In this document: positions 9,550-15,186 of the stretch, piece after piece | Position numbering within the stretch: the first letter of the stretch is position 1 | Layout of the letters: the number at the start of each line of letters is the position of its first letter | Origin: Acholeplasma equirhinis | Lineage (GTDB): Bacteria > Bacillota_I > Bacilli_A > Acholeplasmatales > Acholeplasmataceae | Reading direction: 5' to 3' | Length of the DNA: 64,000 nt | Assembly (NCBI RefSeq): GCF_017052655.1 | Contig: NZ_JAFIDC010000001.1 | Span: 372,001-436,000 of the forward strand | Notes under the pieces: generated by a model | Databases searched by the model: none | Seen by the model: the letters and a program-made list of their open reading frames with translations, nothing else | Told to the model about the DNA's origin: nothing | Made by a program: the position numbers and the translations under genes

Positions 9550-9576
9550 ATGTCGTCATGACATCTATTTTTATAG
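9545..9576 (+). terminator. Terminator after the lipase remnant
   Basis: AATAGATGTC (9545-9554) pairs with GACATCTATT (9560-9569), followed by TTTAT. It overlaps the last codon and stop region of the lipase remnant. Confidence 0.8.
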
Positions 9577-9590
9577 AGAGGGAAATAAGT

Positions 9591-10397
9591 ATGCCATATA
9601 GAAAAAACATTGAAATAAAATTTATTAGAAATACACTATTTACTATTTTTAAAGATTATAATCAAACTAAAAAAAGAGAAGATAAAACAATAAATTCAGA
9701 TCCTAATTCAAAAGCAGTTATGAAAATTATACAGCTCATAAAAGATCAAGTTTCAATAGAAATATTTATCAATAAAATAGTGAAGCTCATTCCTGGTTTT
9801 AATAAAGATAAGCACATTGATTATGATTTGCTGAATAAATTACCAAAGACTGATGTTTATCAAATATTTTCGTATATCATGTTAAAGAATGTATTTAAGG
9901 AATTTTCATTTATAGTTTCAAGCATGATTTTTAACAATTTATACTTCAAAGAAAAGGACAAACTGCTTATTTTATATAATGGATATCAAGAAAAAATATA
10001 TGATTCAATGCAGTCGAAAGAATTATTTGAAACTGTGATTAAAGAAATAGAAAAGGCTCATGAGGGTTATTACAAAGAGACACAGTATAAAAAACTTGAA
10101 GAAATCGAAAAATGTATTAAAGAAATACCAGTATCGGAATTGCAAATGTTTAAAATAACAGATATATATGTTTATGGATCTTTTGCTAAGGGGACACAAA
10201 ATAGTTACAGTGATGTAGACATATTAGTTGAGATGAACACAGACACATCGTATGATGTTATCAAGATACTTGTAAAAAATTTGTTTGTCAAATATTTAAA
10301 TACAAAAATTGATGTAACAATTCATAAAAAAAATGAACCCATTAAAGGATTCATTAAGAATATACTAGAGTATGCAAAACATATAAAAAGTACTTAA
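9591..10397 (+). CDS. helical N-terminus plus nucleotidyltransferase-domain protein
   Basis: 268 residues. The start at 9591 is chosen because GAGAGGGAAAT lies just upstream and the preceding in-frame codons overlap the lipase end. The first ~165 residues are charged and mostly helical. The C-terminal ~95 residues are a minimal nucleotidyltransferase (pol-beta fold) with VYGSFAKGTQNSYSDVDILVE, carrying the GS(x)n-D-x-D metal-binding core, and a third Asp in TKIDVTIH. All three catalytic acids appear intact. The architecture matches the paired proteins at 13457-15161 and 25462-27157, so it may be a stray member of the same family. Target unknown; relatives include MntA-type AMP transferases. 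Confidence 0.65.
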   Translation: MPYRKNIEIKFIRNTLFTIFKDYNQTKKREDKTINSDPNSKAVMKIIQLIKDQVSIEIFINKIVKLIPGFNKDKHIDYDLLNKLPKTDVYQIFSYIMLKNVFKEFSFIVSSMIFNNLYFKEKDKLLILYNGYQEKIYDSMQSKELFETVIKEIEKAHEGYYKETQYKKLEEIEKCIKEIPVSELQMFKITDIYVYGSFAKGTQNSYSDVDILVEMNTDTSYDVIKILVKNLFVKYLNTKIDVTIHKKNEPIKGFIKNILEYAKHIKST

Positions 10398-10398
10398 A

Positions 10399-10737
10399 CT
10401 ATTTATTTCTTTTGGATTCAAAAAAATAATATACTACTAAAAGAAATGTCATAGATATGCCAGTTGCTAACGTTGTCCACCCATATCCCGATAGATTACC
10501 ACCAGAAAGTCCATAATCAGCGTAAAATGCAAGAAATGATATTGCAATAATACCAATTGAAGTGAAATAGAATATTTGCTTTTTATAAAAGAGTTCCACA
10601 AAATATAGTATGATACCGATTAAATAGAGTGTATGAACAATCGGTTGATACATATTGATTGATAAAAGGGATATTAAAAAAGCTGATAAACAAATGAATG
10701 ATGCTATATATAAATATACATTTTTTGATTTGTGCAT
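10399..10737 (-). CDS. small four-helix membrane protein, unknown function
   Basis: 112 residues if translation starts at the ATG at 10737, which has AAGGAG 8 bases upstream; another ATG six codons earlier lacks a site. Four hydrophobic helices are visible (LYIASFICLSAFLISLL, HTLYLIGIILYFVELF, YFTSIGIIAISFLAF and the late TGISMTFLLVVYYFF), with a Gly-rich GLSGGNLSGYG loop between helices 3 and 4 and a basic ESKRNK tail. No family recognised. It converges on the nucleotidyltransferase gene, with only one base between the stop codons. Confidence 0.6.
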   Translation of the reverse strand: MHKSKNVYLYIASFICLSAFLISLLSINMYQPIVHTLYLIGIILYFVELFYKKQIFYFTSIGIIAISFLAFYADYGLSGGNLSGYGWTTLATGISMTFLLVVYYFFESKRNK

Positions 10738-10760
10738 AAGAATAGCTCCTTCCATGAATA

Positions 10761-10766
10761 ATTATA
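10761..10766 (-). promoter_or_regulatory. Extended -10 box of the small membrane protein gene
   Basis: Read on the minus strand, TATGCTATAAT gives a TGn-TATAAT extended -10 about 24 bases before the start. The -35 is unclear. Confidence 0.45.
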
Positions 10767-10896
10767 GCATATATATACGTTGCTTAACAGTATATTATAT
10801 ATTTTTAATATATGCAATCTCTAGATTGATTTTCTCTAAAAATACTAGGAGACAATCATTTCTTTTTGTATGACAACTCAGAATTGTTAAATAAAT

Positions 10897-10951
10897 AAAC
10901 AAGAAGATGCAGCAAGTCGATGAAACAATCGATCTGCATCTTTTTTTGTTT
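10897..10951. terminator. Bidirectional hairpin at the outer edge of cassette 1
   Basis: AAACAAGAAGATGCAG (10897-10912) pairs with CTGCATC (10934-10940) and TTTTTTTGTTT. It ends the regulator transcript (minus strand). Hairpins built on the same GATGCA/TGCATC core stand at 22682-22738 and 34433-34483, so the three together delimit the two cassettes. Confidence 0.75.
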
Positions 10952-11858
10952 ACTTCCACTTATTATGCATAAACTGATTAATATCGATATGATAGTCATC
11001 TTCAATCAGTTTAACAAACTTTTCTCTTTTCTTTGGATTACCATCAACACTTGAAGCAACGATCGCTAAATAGATAAACTCATTTCTTTGATCAATCTCT
11101 CCTAAAGAATGATGACAGAGCGATGCATAGTAGTATAAGTAGTCAAGTGAATAGAATGTACCAATGGATTTACAGATTTTAATGCCGGTTTGACAATAGA
11201 AAAGAGCTTTCTTGAAATCTTCATGCATACCAAGCAGTTTAATGATTCTCACCAAAACCATGACAATCATTTTCTCATTACTGCCAGAGATTACTTGACT
11301 AGGGTTTTCAAGTATCTTTTCTATCCGTTTTAAAACAACCATCTGTTCATTTTTAGGCAACAGTGTGGCAAGCATACCCAAAATCATAAATTCATTTGAA
11401 GACAGTGTCTTGAGTTTTAGAATATTTGGATAATCAATGAGAATTTTCAACTTAAATAGAGCATCACTATCACTTAACTTCTTTTGAAACAGATCCTTTA
11501 GAATCAATACATAGCGATAAAGCAGTTTATTTCTATCCTCTAAAAAGAAGTCATCACTTAGGTCAGCAACTAATGCATCAAATGCTTCATAATCATAGTT
11601 AACAATGAAATTCATCAAACGAATCACCATTCTCCTCTCTTTATTCTTAGCGATATCTAATTCCTCTAAGATATAATCGTATTTTAAACCAAGACGATTA
11701 GATAAAGCAACCATCACAGGAAAAGGAATCGGTGGATGACCCTTTAAATAACGTTTATACTGTGAGATAGATACAATATCGAAAATGAAGCTTTCTTGAC
11801 TAAAACCACGTTCATAACGTAGTCTTTCAAAATAGAACGCAAGCTCCTTATATAACAT
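10950..11858 (-). CDS. Rgg/PlcR-like HTH transcriptional regulator with helical-repeat domain (cassette 1)
   Basis: 302 residues. An N-terminal XRE-type helix-turn-helix (about residues 5-60: FYFERLRYERGFSQESFIFD followed by SISQYKRYLKG and a PFPVMVALSNRLG helix) precedes about 240 residues of paired helices like the TPR-type peptide-binding domain of RRNPP regulators (Rgg, PlcR, PrgX). Those proteins bind short pheromones re-imported from outside. AAGGAGG lies 4 bases before the ATG. It is divergent from a 53-residue secreted peptide gene across a 93-base gap holding an inverted repeat, the classical regulator-pheromone layout. It differs from the copy at 22738-23646 by only two residues, both near the C-terminus. 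The RRNPP assignment rests on architecture and context. Confidence 0.8.
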   Translation of the reverse strand: MLYKELAFYFERLRYERGFSQESFIFDIVSISQYKRYLKGHPPIPFPVMVALSNRLGLKYDYILEELDIAKNKERRMVIRLMNFIVNYDYEAFDALVADLSDDFFLEDRNKLLYRYVLILKDLFQKKLSDSDALFKLKILIDYPNILKLKTLSSNEFMILGMLATLLPKNEQMVVLKRIEKILENPSQVISGSNEKMIVMVLVRIIKLLGMHEDFKKALFYCQTGIKICKSIGTFYSLDYLYYYASLCHHSLGEIDQRNEFIYLAIVASSVDGNPKKREKFVKLIEDDYHIDINQFMHNKWK

Positions 11859-11874
11859 ATATCCTCCTTAAATG

Positions 11875-11894
11875 ACAGTCCATATGTGGACTGT
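11875..11894. promoter_or_regulatory. Inverted-repeat operator between regulator and propeptide (cassette 1)
   Basis: ACAGTCCA and TGGACTGT form a perfect 8-base inverted repeat around TATG. The equivalent position in cassette 2 (23663-23682) carries the same palindrome with changes only in its inner part. It lies 16 bases from the regulator start codon and overlaps the -35 region of the propeptide promoter, so it is the likely binding site of the regulator. A hairpin in RNA is the alternative, but its position at both gene starts argues for an operator. Confidence 0.6.
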
Positions 11895-11920
11895 TTTTAC
11901 ATGTTTAATACCTTTATGAT
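11892..11920 (+). promoter_or_regulatory. Propeptide promoter (cassette 1)
   Basis: TGTTTT (11892-11897), 17 bases, TATGAT (11915-11920). Cassette 2 has TGTTTT, 17 bases, TATCAT at the matching place. The poor -35 overlapping the operator is what an activator-dependent promoter would look like. Confidence 0.5.
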
Positions 11921-11951
11921 AGAGCCAAACAAGGAAAGGAGGAAAGTATAA

Positions 11952-12113
11952 ATGAAAAAGATACTCGCAGCGATGGTGTTAATGTTACTTGTAGTTTCTA
12001 GTTTTGGTTCTACTCAACCGACTGTTGTTGAAGAAGAAAAGGATCAAGCAGTGACTTTAGGTTTTGGTAATTCTGGTGAACCTGAATCGTTTGAAGATAT
12101 TGGAATTATCTAA
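11952..12113 (+). CDS. 53-residue secreted propeptide, candidate quorum-sensing pheromone precursor (cassette 1)
   Basis: MKKILAAMVLMLLVVSSFGS forms a classical signal peptide: two Lys then a hydrophobic run. It is followed by an acidic linker (VVEEEKDQ) and the tail VTLGFGNSGEPESFED plus four residues. AAAGGAGG lies 9 bases upstream. The homologue at 23740 has the same length, a different signal peptide and linker, but the nearly invariant tail block V-T-x-G-F-G-N-S-G-E-P-E-x-F-E-D. That pattern of conservation is expected if the C-terminal part is processed and recognised by the (nearly identical) regulators. It resembles PapR/Shp-type precursors in size and layout, not in sequence. Not a known peptide to me. 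Confidence 0.75.
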   Translation: MKKILAAMVLMLLVVSSFGSTQPTVVEEEKDQAVTLGFGNSGEPESFEDIGII

Positions 12114-12117
12114 AAAT

Positions 12118-12199
12118 GAACGCAAACCGTCAATGAAACCATTCGTTTTCAAAAAAAGTATTATTCAAAGAATAATAGAAAAAAAGTTTGCGTTTTTTG
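12118..12199 (+). terminator. Hairpin after the propeptide, possible attenuator
   Basis: GCAAAC at 12122-12127 (within AACGCAAAC from 12119) pairs with GTTTGCGTT (12186-12194), with an inner stem TATTATTC/GAATAATA, and T6 follows. In cassette 2 only the inner stem (23930-23937 with 23941-23948) and the TTTGCGTTTTTTGG tract are kept. It separates the propeptide from the sigma-factor leader. Confidence 0.55.
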
Positions 12200-12203
12200 G
12201 GAA

Positions 12204-12227
12204 CTCAAGTTGTCTTTATAAGTGTAG
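12204..12227 (+). promoter_or_regulatory. 24-base conserved box upstream of the RNA leader (cassette 1)
   Basis: CTCAAGTTGTC...TTATAAGTGTAG is identical base for base at 23976-23999 while surrounding sequence differs. It lies about 30 bases before the first structured RNA element. It is a candidate start-site region or alternative-sigma promoter for the toxin operon, perhaps recognised by the sigma factor encoded downstream. It does not fit a housekeeping -35/-10 pair. Confidence 0.45.
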
Positions 12228-12256
12228 AGAGGAGATTTAAATCTTCAAACTGCATC

Positions 12257-12363
12257 AGGTGGGTAGACACATAAGGTTTCAATTCCCAGCATTCAATCAG
12301 GAGATAGTGTCAGACTTTAACGTCATAGCAAACAATTGATATGCGTTAAAGGGGGTGAATGTT
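12257..12363 (+). ncRNA. Pseudoknotted RNA element, type A (cassette 1)
   Basis: Begins AGGTGGGT. Stem P1 GACAC (12266-12270) with GTGTC (12307-12311) encloses a small GG...CC hairpin and a free strand AGCATTC (12288-12294). After P1 comes an inserted hairpin CTTTAACG (12315-12322) with CGTTAAAG (12344-12351), then GGGGTGAATGTT, in which GAATGTT (12357-12363) pairs back to AGCATTC to close a pseudoknot. In the cassette 2 copy the pseudoknot strand is AACGTTC and still pairs. I do not recognise a named riboswitch class. Confidence 0.6.
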
Positions 12364-12400
12364 AAAACTATCTATTTCATCTTATTTTTGAAGTATGAAC

Positions 12401-12463
12401 AGGTGGGTGTGCCAAGGATTTATTCCTGACTTTCAATTGGATTTGGCACAAGGGGTGAAAGTC
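12401..12463 (+). ncRNA. Pseudoknotted RNA element, type B (cassette 1)
   Basis: AGGTGGGT, then P1 GTGCCAA (12409-12415) with TTGGCAC (12443-12449); inside, hairpin GGA (12416-12418) with TCC (12424-12426); then GACTTTC (12428-12434), which pairs with GAAAGTC (12457-12463) in the conserved AGGGGTGAAAGTC tail. Same layout as type A but without the inserted hairpin. It ends 32 bases before the sigma-factor ATG. Confidence 0.62.
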
Positions 12464-12495
12464 GAAAATCATTAGTGGATTTCATTATTAATTTT

Positions 12496-12984
12496 ATGGA
12501 ACAGTATGAATCAATGATCAACAAAGTGATCCAACAGTTTGGTAGTCTCAGTCAAGATATGAAAGAGGATATCAAACAAGAACTAAGAATGTACATTTTT
12601 CAGAATCAAGTGGATTTTGAATATGAAGCTTTAGAAGTCAATCCCTTTATGTTTATTGCATTAAAGCGGAAATTCATCAATCTACTCAAACATAGTAAAT
12701 ATCGAAAGTACCAATCCTTAAATGAGGTCACAGATGCGGGAGATGAATACATCGATCTCATATCTTCATCTGAGATGACTGAAGAGGACGTTTTAATTGA
12801 TAAATCAATGATTTTAGATTATGTCAATAAACATCTAAAAAAGAAAGATAAGGATATTTTATTAGCTTATTTTTATCAAAACATGACCTATAAGGCAATA
12901 GGAAAAAAATATGGTGTTTCGGCAGACACCATGAGAAGAAGAATACAAAAAATACTAGATGAAATCAGAAGGCGGTGGCAATAA
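12496..12984 (+). CDS. small sigma-70-like RNA polymerase sigma factor (cassette 1)
   Basis: 162 residues from the ATG at 12496, chosen because the cassette 2 homologue starts at the same residue (MEQYE); a GTG at 12475 is possible. Region 2-like: MKEDIKQELRMYIFQ ... FMFIALKRKFINLLKHSKYRKYQSL, with a basic DNA-melting helix. Region 4-like helix-turn-helix near the C-terminus: KKDKDILLAYFYQNMTYKAI then GKKYGVSADTMRRRIQKILDEIRRRW. It is as small as ECF or TcdR/UviA-type sigma factors, which drive toxin genes in clostridia. Unlike neighbours it has no Shine-Dalgarno sequence directly before the start; structured RNA lies upstream instead. Likely directs polymerase to the cassette toxin operon (inference). 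Confidence 0.75.
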   Translation: MEQYESMINKVIQQFGSLSQDMKEDIKQELRMYIFQNQVDFEYEALEVNPFMFIALKRKFINLLKHSKYRKYQSLNEVTDAGDEYIDLISSSEMTEEDVLIDKSMILDYVNKHLKKKDKDILLAYFYQNMTYKAIGKKYGVSADTMRRRIQKILDEIRRRWQ

Positions 12985-12986
12985 GT

Positions 12987-13379
12987 ATGGAATCAATTAA
13001 TGAAAAAGAAATAGATGAAGCAAAGCATGAAAAGCATACGTTTGAAAGTAAAAAAATTATGAGTCTTAACAAATTTTTCATGAAAAATGTGATGTGGGGT
13101 TTGTTTTCTTCGGTTTTACTGTTTGTAGTCAGTGTGTGCTTATTAATTTTCATCATTATGATAACCAATATGGATGAATCAGTCAAAATAACGATTATAA
13201 CAATGGTAGCAACGTTTATTTTAACAACTAGCAAAGCCTTGATTGATAGATTAATTGAAGTGGTTGTTTATATCATGCGGTTACTTGGAGAAGAGCAACG
13301 TGGCTTAAACAAAAAAATTGGAATTGAGATCGATGAAGTCGAATTTGAAACTTTATCAGAAGAAGACAAGGAGGAATAA
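12987..13379 (+). CDS. two-helix membrane protein, candidate anti-sigma factor (cassette 1)
   Basis: 130 residues, starting at MESINEKE two bases after the sigma-factor stop; an upstream in-frame ATG overlaps the sigma gene but the cassette 2 homologue also begins at MES. A charged N-terminal cytosolic part (about 35 residues) leads into two hydrophobic helices (WGLFSSVLLFVVSVCLLIFII and KITIITMVATFILTT), then an amphipathic RLIEVVVYIMRLLGEEQRGL segment and an acidic tail. Immediate coupling to a sigma gene is typical of anti-sigma factors, but no known anti-sigma domain is recognised. That function is inference. Confidence 0.6.
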   Translation: MESINEKEIDEAKHEKHTFESKKIMSLNKFFMKNVMWGLFSSVLLFVVSVCLLIFIIMITNMDESVKITIITMVATFILTTSKALIDRLIEVVVYIMRLLGEEQRGLNKKIGIEIDEVEFETLSEEDKEE

Positions 13380-13382
13380 CAT

Positions 13383-13409
13383 ATGTTACAGTTGAGAATT
13401 CCACCATAA
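13383..13409 (+). CDS. 8-codon micro-ORF ending Pro-Pro-stop (cassette 1)
   Basis: MLQLRIPP followed by TAA. AAGGAGG stands about 10 bases upstream, overlapping the end of the previous gene. The matching place in cassette 2 encodes MLFMRKPP-stop, also 8 codons, with the same CCA CCA TAA ending and an equally strong ribosome site. It lies 47 bases before the first nucleotidyltransferase gene. Pro-Pro before a stop codon terminates slowly, so it may act as a stalling leader peptide. A tiny signalling peptide is the other option. Confidence 0.55.
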   Translation: MLQLRIPP

Positions 13410-13456
13410 TCTTAAAAGTTGTTAACTTAGCAAAATAAAAACCAAAGGAGCAAGTT

Positions 13457-14266
13457 ATGAGAAAAGTTAATGAAATAGAAAATATTACGGAATACAATCA
13501 AAAGATTGATGCAAGGTTTATCAGATATCTATCAGATGGTAAACCATTTTCGTATGAAGATACAAAGGATGAAAATAGTAGATTTCAAAGCTTGTTGAAG
13601 GCGTTTTTGGTGTTTAAAAAAGCGCCAATTACTGAGACATCACTTAATGATATGTATCAAGCATTGACAAGTAAAAATATAGTGATATCAGAGGCATTTA
13701 TTGAAAAGACACTGAAGATTAAAACCATAAGCGAGATGATAACATGTTTTGTTGAAATCGTTCAATCTGAGTTGTTTTTAGATCAAACAGAAGAAATGGC
13801 CAAGCTTATTTTTAACTGCTTACTCATTAGTCAAGAATATTGTCCAGTTATCTTTTATCCTAGCATATCTAAGCAAATCATCAAAGCAATCATTGACGAT
13901 GCAGAAGCGCATAGATTAGAGTTGTTGTTTTTTCATGCATACATGAATACAGTCAATAAACTTAATAGGAAGCAAAAAGTTAAAACTCAAGATGAGGTTA
14001 TACAAATGATGCAAGCGCATCAAGAAATGCTTAAAGATCTATATGGCATTACATCAATAGGCTTATTTGGCTCATTTGCTAGAGGTGATCAGCATGCATA
14101 CTCAGATATGGATATCTGGATTAAATCGGACAGACTCATCAGTTATAAAGATAAGTTTTTAATCAAAAGCTTGCTAGAAACGATGCTTGATGCTCATGTT
14201 GACTTAAACATTTGGACTAAAAATGTTGCAGAGACTGTCTTTCATGATAATTTAACGGTATTTTGA
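13457..14266 (+). CDS. nucleotidyltransferase-domain protein 1 (cassette 1)
   Basis: 269 residues; AAAGGAG lies 6 bases upstream. The first ~185 residues are helical and not recognised. The C-terminal domain is a minimal nucleotidyltransferase: SIGLFGSFARGDQHAYSDMD carries the GSFARG loop and the Asp-x-Asp pair, and VDLNIW supplies the third Asp. It is probably active. It ends with TGA where the cassette 2 homologue ends with TAG, good evidence that TGA is a stop here. The next gene starts one base later. It sits between the sigma factor and the RHS toxin in one operon. It could modify a protein or RNA by adding a nucleotide, as MntA-type enzymes do; the target is unknown. Confidence 0.7.
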   Translation: MRKVNEIENITEYNQKIDARFIRYLSDGKPFSYEDTKDENSRFQSLLKAFLVFKKAPITETSLNDMYQALTSKNIVISEAFIEKTLKIKTISEMITCFVEIVQSELFLDQTEEMAKLIFNCLLISQEYCPVIFYPSISKQIIKAIIDDAEAHRLELLFFHAYMNTVNKLNRKQKVKTQDEVIQMMQAHQEMLKDLYGITSIGLFGSFARGDQHAYSDMDIWIKSDRLISYKDKFLIKSLLETMLDAHVDLNIWTKNVAETVFHDNLTVF

Positions 14267-14267
14267 G

Positions 14268-15161
14268 ATGAAAGATATGACGGAGAAAGTAGTTATCAAT
14301 GACAAGTTGTTTTACCGGTTCATTGAATTTACCAGTAAACTTATTAAAGTTGATTTAGTGCATGAGACATTTAAACAAATCTGTCTAGATCAATATACTA
14401 CACAAACTAAAGCTGAGCTAAGAGTGAAAAAGTTTGCTGATGCGTTTAGGTATTTGATTCACAACACAAGTTCTGATGTAACAAAAGAGTTAATAGAAAC
14501 AACATATTTTATTTTAACAAGTAAAAAACTATCAAAAAAGATCAATCAGCAAATCTTAGAAAAGTATTATCAACGGTTAGATGATCACGCACAACAAAAG
14601 GCGTGTCAAATGCATCTTATGCTGATTGATTTAAAGATTAGTTCAAGAATTGAGTTTGCATTTTTAATAACAAACTACATATTGATTAAAAGAGGATTAT
14701 ATCCAATTATTGTGTATCCCAATGATAAAAAAATTTATATGGATGCGATTAATTTAAGAAAAACCAATCCCAATCAGTTTTATCTGTTTTTAGTTCAAGC
14801 AGAGCATTTTGTTAGGAAAACGCATGACCATAAGATTTTAGATATTTCAGAGCGAAAAACAAAAGAAGAAGTTATTGCAATCTTAAAAAGTGAAAGAAGT
14901 ATTTTACAAAAAAAATATTATGTAAAACAACTCTATCTCTATGGATCATATGTTAAGGAAACAAATATTGCAACCAGTGATATTGATGTTTTAGTCATTT
15001 TAGATAGTCACATCATCAATTACGAAAAACAAGAAGTAATGAAAAAATTAAGAACATATTTATGCGAAATTATGGCTTATCGCATGGATGTTATGGAATT
15101 TAGCCATGCACTGACATCTCTTGAAATACACGAGATGACACATGTAATAACAATCATTTAA
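14268..15161 (+). CDS. nucleotidyltransferase-domain protein 2 (cassette 1)
   Basis: 297 residues from ATG at 14268; an ATG three codons later aligns with the homologous start of cassette 2. The N-terminal ~200 residues are helical (KLFYRFIEFTSKLIKVDLVH at the start). The C-terminal nucleotidyltransferase domain shows LYLYGSYVKETNIATSDIDV, with the Gly-Ser loop and Asp pair, and a third Asp in RMDVMEF. It is a paralogue in layout of the preceding protein but with little direct sequence similarity outside the catalytic core. Tight coupling (one base from the previous stop, 25 bases before the RHS gene) suggests the two act together with the toxin. Confidence 0.68.
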   Translation: MKDMTEKVVINDKLFYRFIEFTSKLIKVDLVHETFKQICLDQYTTQTKAELRVKKFADAFRYLIHNTSSDVTKELIETTYFILTSKKLSKKINQQILEKYYQRLDDHAQQKACQMHLMLIDLKISSRIEFAFLITNYILIKRGLYPIIVYPNDKKIYMDAINLRKTNPNQFYLFLVQAEHFVRKTHDHKILDISERKTKEEVIAILKSERSILQKKYYVKQLYLYGSYVKETNIATSDIDVLVILDSHIINYEKQEVMKKLRTYLCEIMAYRMDVMEFSHALTSLEIHEMTHVITII

Positions 15162-15186
15162 AAAATAAAAAAGGAGAAATAAAAAA

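Noticed and set aside
12257-12363. Assignment of the leader RNA to a known riboswitch (c-di-GMP, SAM-II, preQ1, fluoride, T-box)
   Set aside because: Conserved cores of these classes are not present by eye; only the general pseudoknot idea is shared.
13383-13409. Micro-ORF dismissed as chance
   Set aside because: A random 8-codon ORF would not be expected to keep length, strong ribosome site and Pro-Pro-stop in both diverged cassettes, so I kept it as a feature.
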